Shown: piece after piece, positions 1 to 3,981 of the stretch | How positions within the stretch are numbered: position 1 is the first letter of the stretch | Layout: the number at the start of each line of letters is the position of its first letter | Source: an uncultured Collinsella sp. | Lineage (GTDB): Bacteria > Actinomycetota > Coriobacteriia > Coriobacteriales > Coriobacteriaceae | Reading direction: 5' to 3' | DNA: 5,852 bases | NCBI GenBank assembly: GCA_900758885.1 | Contig: CAAETD010000128.1 | Coordinates: 1 to 5,852, forward strand | Translations under genes and position numbers: made by a program | Notes under the pieces: generated by a model | Told to the model about the DNA's origin: nothing | Database searches by the model: none | The model's input: only the letters and a program-made list of their open reading frames with translations

Positions 1-59
1 AGCACCATAATGCCCCAGAGGACGCCCTGCGAAACGGCGCCCTGCAATGCAATGAGCAT
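1..59 (-). CDS. ABC transporter permease, TrpY-like, N-terminal fragment (runs off the left edge)
   Basis: Only the first 19 codons are in the window, reading MLIALQGAVSQGVLWGIMV. The ATG at 59 is preceded by a perfect AGGAGG Shine-Dalgarno (68-73) eight bases upstream, which fixes the start. The short hydrophobic N-terminus with a central Q-G-hydrophobic-W pattern resembles the start of permeases that accompany ABC_sub_bind (DUF534/TrpX-type) binding proteins, and the gene lies directly downstream of such a binding protein on the same strand. The inferred role is the membrane channel of a small-molecule importer, with an ATPase expected further left. The fragment is too short for a domain call on its own, so the identification rests mainly on context. 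Confidence 0.7.
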   Translation of the reverse strand, partial: MLIALQGAVSQGVLWGIMV

Positions 60-67
60 GCTTCATA

Positions 68-73
68 CCTCCT
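68..73 (-). promoter_or_regulatory. Strong ribosome binding site of the permease gene
   Basis: The minus strand reads AGGAGG, then eight bases, then ATG at 59. This is the best Shine-Dalgarno in the window. It implies efficient independent initiation of the permease despite the 204-nt gap from the preceding gene. An ATG at 66-64 sits too close to the SD and is in another frame. Confidence 0.85.
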
Positions 74-134
74 AGGATAGGGTGGACACGTGATTTTCCA
101 TAATAGCGGTAACACTGAATAAAAGAGCTGTGGC

Positions 135-154
135 CGGATGTTTTGTCTCATCCG
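135..154 (-). repeat. Small inverted repeat (hairpin) upstream of the permease
   Basis: The arms CGGATG (135-140) and CATCCG (149-154) pair perfectly around an 8-nt loop. In the transcript the hairpin is followed after a few bases by CUCUUUUAUU, a broken U-rich run rather than a real U-tract. It could be a weak attenuating terminator or an RNA-stability element between binding protein and permease. Confidence 0.5.
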
Positions 155-163
155 TAACAAGCA

Positions 164-192
164 GGGCGAACGCCGGTCTTTGGCGTCCGCCC
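164..192 (-). repeat. GC-rich 11-bp stem-loop after the binding-protein gene
   Basis: GGGCGAACGCC (164-174) and GGCGTCCGCCC (182-192) form an 11-position stem with one mismatch around a 7-nt loop. It begins about 70 nt past the stop codon of the binding-protein gene. No U-tract follows in the transcript, so it is not a canonical terminator. Its place between an abundant binding protein and its permease fits a 3'-end-protecting hairpin or a partial terminator that sets the ratio of the two products, as known for other ABC importer operons. That role is inferred. Confidence 0.6.
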
Positions 193-263
193 CTGTGGCT
201 CAGATATTGAATAGCACGGCAACGGCGCGAGCATGAGCCCTAGGCACATCGCCGCGCATGCCG

Positions 264-1244
264 CTACGCGTCCAGAGCGGAGAGGTCGATGCCCAGGGCC
301 TCGGCCATTTCGTCGTTCTTGACGACGACCAGGTCCTTGCTCGAGAGGTGCTTGATCGGCATATCCTCGGGCTTGGCCTCGCCCTTCAGGATCTTAACGG
401 CCATCTCGCCCGCGGCGTAGCCCAGGTCCTCATAGTTGATGGAGAGGGTGAACAGACCGCCGGCCTTGCACATGCCCTCCTCGCCGGTAACGAAGGGGAG
501 CTTGTTCTCCTTGCAGATCTGGCCGACCTGCGAGGCACCCGCGGCGATGGTGTTGTCGGTGGGGGAGTACAGCGCGTCGACCTTGCCCACGGCAGACTCG
601 ACGACGGACTGAATCTCGTTGGAGCTCGAGACGGTGAAGTCAGTGTACTCGAGGCCCAGCTTGTCGAGTTCCTTCTTGGCGGCCTTGATCTGGACGTCGG
701 AGTTGGACTCGGCGGTGCAGTAGAGCAGGCCGACCTTCTTAACGTCGGGCAGGACCTTCTGCATCATCTCGAGCTGCTCGGCGACCGGGGTGAGGTCGGA
801 AGCGCCCGTGACGTTGGTGCCGGGCTTGTCGTTGTCCTGGACCAGGCCCGAGGCGGCGTAGTCGGTGATGGCGCAGCCAACGATGGGGATATCGGCGGTG
901 GCGCCGGCGGCAGCCTGCGCGGCGGGCGTAGCGATGGCATAGATCAGGTTGACGCCGTCGCCTACGAACTTGTCGGCAATGGACTTACACGTGGACTGGT
1001 CGTTCTGGGCGTTCTTCTGGTCGATCTTGACCTTGAGACCGCTCTTCTTGATGGCCTTGACGAAGCCGTCGTTGGCGGCATCGAGCGCGGAGTGCTCGGT
1101 GAGCTGCAGAACGCCGATGGTGTAGTCGGAACCGGCGGCAGCGGAGCCGGAACCAGAGTTGCCGCCGCATCCGGCGAGCGGAGCGAGCGCGAGCAGGCCA
1201 GCGGAGACAAGAAGGCTCCTGCGGCTGATGGTGATGTCCTCCAT
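264..1244 (-). CDS. ABC transporter substrate-binding lipoprotein, TrpX-like (ABC_sub_bind/DUF534 family)
   Basis: This 326-residue protein is the extracytoplasmic solute receptor of an ABC importer. Residues 1-26 are a lipoprotein signal peptide: S-R-R-S-L-L at 7-12, a hydrophobic core, and the lipobox L-A-G-C at 23-26, so Cys26 would be lipidated. The twin arginine suggests possible Tat export. A Gly/Ser/Ala linker follows, and the mature fold begins near YTIGVLQLTEH at 41-51. Family hallmarks are ATPAAQAAA at 105-113, IPIVGCAITD at 119-128, and PGTNVTGASDLTP at 141-153. Length is typical of the family. Some members (TrpX) serve tryptophan uptake, but the substrate here cannot be read from sequence. 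The start ATG has a GGGGG Shine-Dalgarno about eight bases upstream. The permease follows downstream and a WYL regulator lies upstream on the same strand. Confidence 0.93.
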   Translation of the reverse strand: MEDITISRRSLLVSAGLLALAPLAGCGGNSGSGSAAAGSDYTIGVLQLTEHSALDAANDGFVKAIKKSGLKVKIDQKNAQNDQSTCKSIADKFVGDGVNLIYAIATPAAQAAAGATADIPIVGCAITDYAASGLVQDNDKPGTNVTGASDLTPVAEQLEMMQKVLPDVKKVGLLYCTAESNSDVQIKAAKKELDKLGLEYTDFTVSSSNEIQSVVESAVGKVDALYSPTDNTIAAGASQVGQICKENKLPFVTGEEGMCKAGGLFTLSINYEDLGYAAGEMAVKILKGEAKPEDMPIKHLSSKDLVVVKNDEMAEALGIDLSALDA

Positions 1245-1276
1245 ATCATTACCCCCAGTATAAAAATGGCTGGAAA

Positions 1277-1302
1277 CACTGCACTAGGAAAAAGTGCAAG
1301 TG
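1277..1302. promoter_or_regulatory. Operator-like dyad near the predicted transcription start of the binding-protein gene
   Basis: On the plus strand, CACTGCACT (1277-1285) faces AGTGCAAGTG (1293-1302). The inner arms TGCACT and AGTGCA pair perfectly, and the outer CAC/GTG pair after a small asymmetry. The dyad covers the position where transcription should begin, just downstream of the candidate -10 box, which is the usual place for a repressor operator. The neighbouring WYL protein is the obvious candidate ligand. In RNA the same bases could form a small hairpin ahead of the ribosome binding site. Confidence 0.45.
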
Positions 1303-1304
1303 GG

Positions 1305-1335
1305 ACTATAGTAACGCCGATGTCCATTTTTACAA
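1305..1335 (-). promoter_or_regulatory. Candidate sigma-70-type promoter of the binding-protein gene
   Basis: The minus strand has TTGTAA (1330-1335) as a possible -35 and TACTAT (1308-1313) after 16 bases, overlapping TATAGT (1305-1310), which matches the -10 consensus better but lies 19 bases away. Transcription would start near 1298 and leave a leader of about 55 nt. The local AT-rich composition in a GC-rich background supports a promoter; the exact boxes are uncertain. Confidence 0.4.
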
Positions 1336-1403
1336 TAACCTGGCGGGTTTTTTAATACTGAACCGGATGGGCGGTGCTGAGGAACGACGGACGGTAACGG
1401 GGC

Positions 1404-2192
1404 TTATGCTGCGGGTGCGGGGCTGTCTTCTTCGTCTAGCGCGGCAAAGAGTTTCTTGCCGTCGAGCAAACGCGTGCTGACGTTTCTCATGCGGCTGACC
1501 TCAACGGTGCGCAGGGTGTCGTCGGCGCCTCGGGTGTCGTAGACCGTTCCCAGCAGATACGAGACGCCATCGCGCTGCCTGATGGCAAAGGGCCGGACCG
1601 TCATCCGTACCACCTCGATTTCGCCTCGGGTCAGGACGTTTGTGATATCAAAGCTGACAGTTGTTCCATGGTCGATGGCCTGTTCGACGAGTTCGCACGT
1701 GTCGATACGCTTGGCGTACGGACGCGTTGTCTTGACGGGTGCGTCGTTGGCGGCCGGTGCCGGTTCGGGCATATCGAGATAGTCGCGAACATCGGCGCTC
1801 GCCATGGCGACCAGGTGCTGCGCCATGCTCTTTCGAATGGCTATGGGCGTCGATCGGTTGCGCATGACCATGCCATGGAGCCGTATGATCTCCTCGTCAG
1901 CAAGCGGGCGGGTGAGGAGCCGATAGCCCACGCCGCGTTTATAGTCGATTTCGTATCCGGCGTGACGAAGTGCAGATATCGAGGTATAGATGCTGCGGCG
2001 TGCCGCCGAGATGGGCATGCGGGCGGGGTCGTCGGGATGGGCGAGGAGCTCGACCAGCTCGTCGGAAAGCAGCGCCTTGTCCTCGCCGGTGTTCTCGCTC
2101 AAGAGCTGCAGGATGCGTACGGCGCGATAGGCTGCCATCGAGGCGGAGCCCCTGGTCGTGGTCTCGTAGTTTTCAACAACGGCTTCGGTCAT
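1404..2192 (-). CDS. WYL-domain transcriptional regulator with N-terminal helix-turn-helix
   Basis: This is a 262-residue DNA-binding protein. Residues 20-95 form a helix-turn-helix with wing, shown by RRSIYTSISALRHAGYEI (65-82) followed by a basic G-V-G-Y-R-L turn, as in regulators of the HTH_11/WYL class. Residues 165-245 match a compact WYL ligand-sensing domain: V-R-M-T-V-R-P-F (196-202), G-V-S-Y-L-L-G (209-215), then L-R-T-V-E-V-S-R-M (227-235). The signature tryptophan is serine, giving S-Y-L. A Pro/Ala-rich stretch at 142-152 joins the two parts. I chose the ATG at 2192, with AAAGGA ten bases upstream. A GTG at 2201, adding three residues, also has a usable AAAGGA six bases upstream. 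It precedes the TrpX-like gene by 159 nt with no strong terminator, so it may regulate that transporter or read into it. Confidence 0.85.
   Translation of the reverse strand: MTEAVVENYETTTRGSASMAAYRAVRILQLLSENTGEDKALLSDELVELLAHPDDPARMPISAARRSIYTSISALRHAGYEIDYKRGVGYRLLTRPLADEEIIRLHGMVMRNRSTPIAIRKSMAQHLVAMASADVRDYLDMPEPAPAANDAPVKTTRPYAKRIDTCELVEQAIDHGTTVSFDITNVLTRGEIEVVRMTVRPFAIRQRDGVSYLLGTVYDTRGADDTLRTVEVSRMRNVSTRLLDGKKLFAALDEEDSPAPAA
2168..2180. repeat. 13-bp direct repeat, copy inside the WYL gene start
   Basis: AGTTTTCAACAAC occurs here, within codons 5-9 of the WYL gene, and again exactly at 2308-2320 in the intergenic region, in the same orientation and 140 bp apart. It could be a paired protein-binding site or a coincidence. 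Confidence 0.5.
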
Positions 2193-2253
2193 AGCGCCCA
2201 CGTCCTTTCCTTTTTTGGTGATGGCAGATCAGAGCCTAGGGTGCGGAGTCTGG

Positions 2254-2275
2254 CCAAGGACGCGTGACGCCTTGG
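2254..2275. repeat. Inverted repeat CCAAGG-N10-CCTTGG in the WYL leader
   Basis: Perfect 6-bp arms at 2254-2259 and 2270-2275 enclose a 10-nt centre that includes ACGCGT. The element lies about 62-83 bases upstream of the WYL start codon. The arm spacing suits a dimeric regulator on one face of the helix, so autoregulation is a possibility. No promoter could be placed with confidence around it. Confidence 0.4.
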
Positions 2276-2307
2276 ACGGTCGATGGTTGCCGGCAAACGG
2301 CGGGTCG

Positions 2308-2320
2308 AGTTTTCAACAAC
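2308..2320. repeat. 13-bp direct repeat, intergenic copy
   Basis: This is the second exact copy of AGTTTTCAACAAC (first at 2168-2180). Its core TTTTCAACA also occurs inverted as TGTTGAAAA at 2364-2372, but that copy overlaps the A/T run of the asnS terminator and may have no other meaning. Confidence 0.5.
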
Positions 2321-2333
2321 CCTGCCTAACTGA

Positions 2334-2355
2334 CCAAAACCTTGCCAAAAGCTTG
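2334..2355. repeat. Tandem 11-bp repeat upstream of the WYL gene
   Basis: CCAAAACCTTG (2334-2344) is followed immediately by CCAAAAGCTTG (2345-2355), identical at 10 of 11 positions. The 11-bp period is about one helical turn, so both copies present the same face of DNA. It lies between the asnS terminator and the WYL gene, where an activator or repressor of the WYL gene could bind. Confidence 0.5.
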
Positions 2356-2368
2356 ACGGATGCTGTTG

Positions 2369-2402
2369 AAAAAAAGCGCCCCTCGGCTTGCCGAGAGGCG
2401 CT
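2369..2402 (-). terminator. Intrinsic terminator of asnS
   Basis: Read on the minus strand, AGCGCCTCTCGGC pairs with GCCGAGGGGCGCT (arms 2390-2402 and 2375-2387). This gives 13 potential pairs including one G-U, or 12 with a CAAG tetraloop, and it runs straight into seven U residues. It starts about 40 nt after the asnS stop codon. Stem length, GC content and U-tract are textbook, so asnS transcription should end here and the WYL gene should need its own promoter. Confidence 0.95.
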
Positions 2403-2441
2403 GACGCGATGTGCTGTAATGCGCTGAGTGCGCTGTGGAGA

Positions 2442-3845
2442 TTAGAAGTCGGCGTTGCCCACGGTGCGCGGGTGCGGCAGGACGTCGCGGATGTTGCCCA
2501 CGCCGGTCAGATACATGACCAAGCGCTCGAAGCCCAGGCCGTAGCCGGCGTGCTTGCAGGAACCGTAGCGGCGCAGGTCAAGGTAGTACTTGTACTGCTC
2601 GGGATTCATACCCAGGTCCTTGATGCGGGCCTCGAGCAAATCCAGGCGCTCCTCGCGCTGGGAGCCGCCGATAATCTCGCCGATACCGGGCACCAGGCAG
2701 TCGGCGGCGGCGACGGTCTTGCCGTCCTCGTTCATGCGCATGTAGAACGCCTTGATCTCGGCCGGGTAGTCGGTTACGAAGGTCGGGCGCTTAAAGTGCT
2801 CCTCGGTCAGGAAACGCTCGTGCTCGGTTTGCAGGTCGATGCCCCAGCTCACGGGATAGTCGAACTTGTGGCCGGCGGCGACGGCCTGCTCCAGGATCTC
2901 GACGGCCTCGGTGTAGGTAACGCGGGCAAAGTCGGAGTTGGCGACATGGTCCAGGCGCTCGAGCAGACCCTTGTCCACAAACTTGTTGAGCATATTGAGC
3001 TCGTCGGGGCAGGTGGCCATAACGTCCTTAAGAACGTACTTGAGCATGGCCTCGGCGTTGTCCATGTAATCGTTGAGGTCGGCGAAGGCCATCTCGGGCT
3101 CAATCATCCAAAACTCGGCGGCGTGGCGCGTGGTGTTGGAGTTCTCGGCACGGAAGGTGGGACCAAAGGTGTATACGTCGCCAAAGGCCATGGCAAAGTT
3201 CTCGGCATTGAGCTGGCCGGACACGGTGAGGCTTGCATGCTTGCCAAAGAAGTCCTGGCTCCAGTCGACCTCGCCGGACTCGGTGAGGGGCGGGTTTTTG
3301 GGGTCGAGCGTGGTCACGCGGAACATCTCGCCGGCGCCCTCGCAGTCACTCGTGGTGATAATGGGGGTGTTGACGTAGACAAAGCCCTGCTCCTGGAAGA
3401 AGCGGTGGATAGCGGCAGCTGCGACAGAGCGGATGCGGAACACGGCGCGGAACAGGTTGGTGCGCGGACGCAGGTGCTGCTGGGTGCGCAGGAACTCGAC
3501 GGTTGCGCGCTTCTTCTGCAGCGGGTAATCCGGGGCGCTGACGCCCTCGACCTCGATGGAGGTGGCAGAAAGCTCGAAGGGCTGGGGCGCATCGGGGGTC
3601 AGCTTGACGGTGCCGGTGCAGATGAGGGCGGCCGAGACGTTTTGATGGGCGATCTCGTCGTAGTTGTCGAGCGCCTCGCGGTTCATGACGACCTGCAGGT
3701 CGCGGAAGCAGCTGCCGTCGTTGAGTGTGACGAAGCCAAAGTTCTTCATGTCGCGGACAGACTTGACCCAGCCGGCGACGGTGACGGTCTGGCCACCGAG
3801 CGACTCGGCATCGGCATAGAGCTGCGCGATTTTGGTGCGGTTCAC
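2442..3845 (-). CDS. asnS: Asparaginyl-tRNA synthetase
   Basis: This cytoplasmic class IIb synthetase charges tRNA-Asn with asparagine using ATP. Residues 20-105 are the OB-fold anticodon-binding domain (VTVAGWVKSVRDMKNFGF at 21-38). The catalytic domain follows, with HLRPRTN at 124-130, the class II motif 2 region FRAENSNTTRHAAEFWMIEP at 231-250, GIGEIIGGSQREER at 387-400, and motif 3 GYGLGFERLVMYLTGV at 434-449. At 467 residues it is close to the E. coli enzyme (466), and the residues diagnostic of AsnRS over AspRS, including SQREERLD, are present. I chose the GTG at 3845 because GGGAGG lies four bases upstream and no Shine-Dalgarno serves the in-frame ATG at 3857. The open frame continues well upstream to 4139, but that is the antisense of the acyltransferase. 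It is a single-gene unit with its own promoter and terminator. Confidence 0.97.
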   Translation of the reverse strand: MNRTKIAQLYADAESLGGQTVTVAGWVKSVRDMKNFGFVTLNDGSCFRDLQVVMNREALDNYDEIAHQNVSAALICTGTVKLTPDAPQPFELSATSIEVEGVSAPDYPLQKKRATVEFLRTQQHLRPRTNLFRAVFRIRSVAAAAIHRFFQEQGFVYVNTPIITTSDCEGAGEMFRVTTLDPKNPPLTESGEVDWSQDFFGKHASLTVSGQLNAENFAMAFGDVYTFGPTFRAENSNTTRHAAEFWMIEPEMAFADLNDYMDNAEAMLKYVLKDVMATCPDELNMLNKFVDKGLLERLDHVANSDFARVTYTEAVEILEQAVAAGHKFDYPVSWGIDLQTEHERFLTEEHFKRPTFVTDYPAEIKAFYMRMNEDGKTVAAADCLVPGIGEIIGGSQREERLDLLEARIKDLGMNPEQYKYYLDLRRYGSCKHAGYGLGFERLVMYLTGVGNIRDVLPHPRTVGNADF

Positions 3846-3849
3846 GTAT

Positions 3850-3855
3850 CCTCCC
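3850..3855 (-). promoter_or_regulatory. Start-deciding ribosome binding site of asnS
   Basis: The minus strand reads GGGAGG four bases before the GTG at 3845. The same bases overlap codons 1-3 of a possible in-frame start at 3857 (ATG GGA GGA TAC GTG). The spacing is slightly short, but nothing comparable precedes the ATG, so GTG is the likelier start. Confidence 0.65.
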
Positions 3856-3891
3856 ATAACGGTTGTACGGATTATTTCCAAACAGTTAACC

Positions 3892-3920
3892 ATTCTAACC
3901 CGCGAGTGGGAGCGTAGCAA
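3892..3920 (-). promoter_or_regulatory. Sigma-70-type promoter of asnS
   Basis: TTGCTA (3915-3920) and TAGAAT (3892-3897) are separated by exactly 17 bases on the minus strand. The -10 matches consensus at five of six positions and the -35 at four of six. The predicted start is near 3885, giving a leader of about 40 nt to the GTG. That is too short for a T-box riboswitch, so no tRNA-sensing leader is present here. Confidence 0.7.
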
Positions 3921-3921
3921 A

Positions 3922-3950
3922 ACGTCAGGTGTGATGTATGGGCGTGACGT
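3922..3950. repeat. Inverted repeat ACGTCA-N17-TGACGT between the acyltransferase and asnS
   Basis: The perfect 6-bp arms are at 3922-3927 and 3945-3950. In the minus-strand transcript the second arm is followed by a four-U run, and a shorter GGCGC/GCGCC hairpin (3952-3968) precedes it, so the pair might act as a weak terminator for the acyltransferase. The dyad also abuts the asnS -35 box, which is a position typical of an upstream regulator site. Sequence alone does not decide between the two. Confidence 0.4.
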
Positions 3951-3981
3951 GGGCGCCGCGCAAGCGCCGATTTTGCGTTGC

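Noticed and set aside
1245..1335. T-box or other riboswitch ahead of the TrpX-like gene
   Set aside because: The leader from the candidate start site is about 55 nt and lacks T-box elements or a terminator/antiterminator pair.
258..1355. Plus-strand open frame of about 365 codons opposite the binding-protein gene
   Set aside because: It is antisense to a clear ABC binding protein, has Gly/Val/Leu/Asp-skewed composition and no recognisable domain. Such frames arise from GC-rich third positions.
1330..1355. Possible plus-strand terminator AACC-TGGCG-GGTT followed by T residues
   Set aside because: The stem is only four base pairs and no plus-strand gene ends here. Read on the minus strand it has no U-tract.
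2388..3917. Plus-strand open frame of about 509 codons opposite asnS
   Set aside because: It covers the whole of asnS and its terminator on the other strand, and its protein is repetitive Gly/Val/Leu with no family match I recognise. It is a codon-bias shadow.
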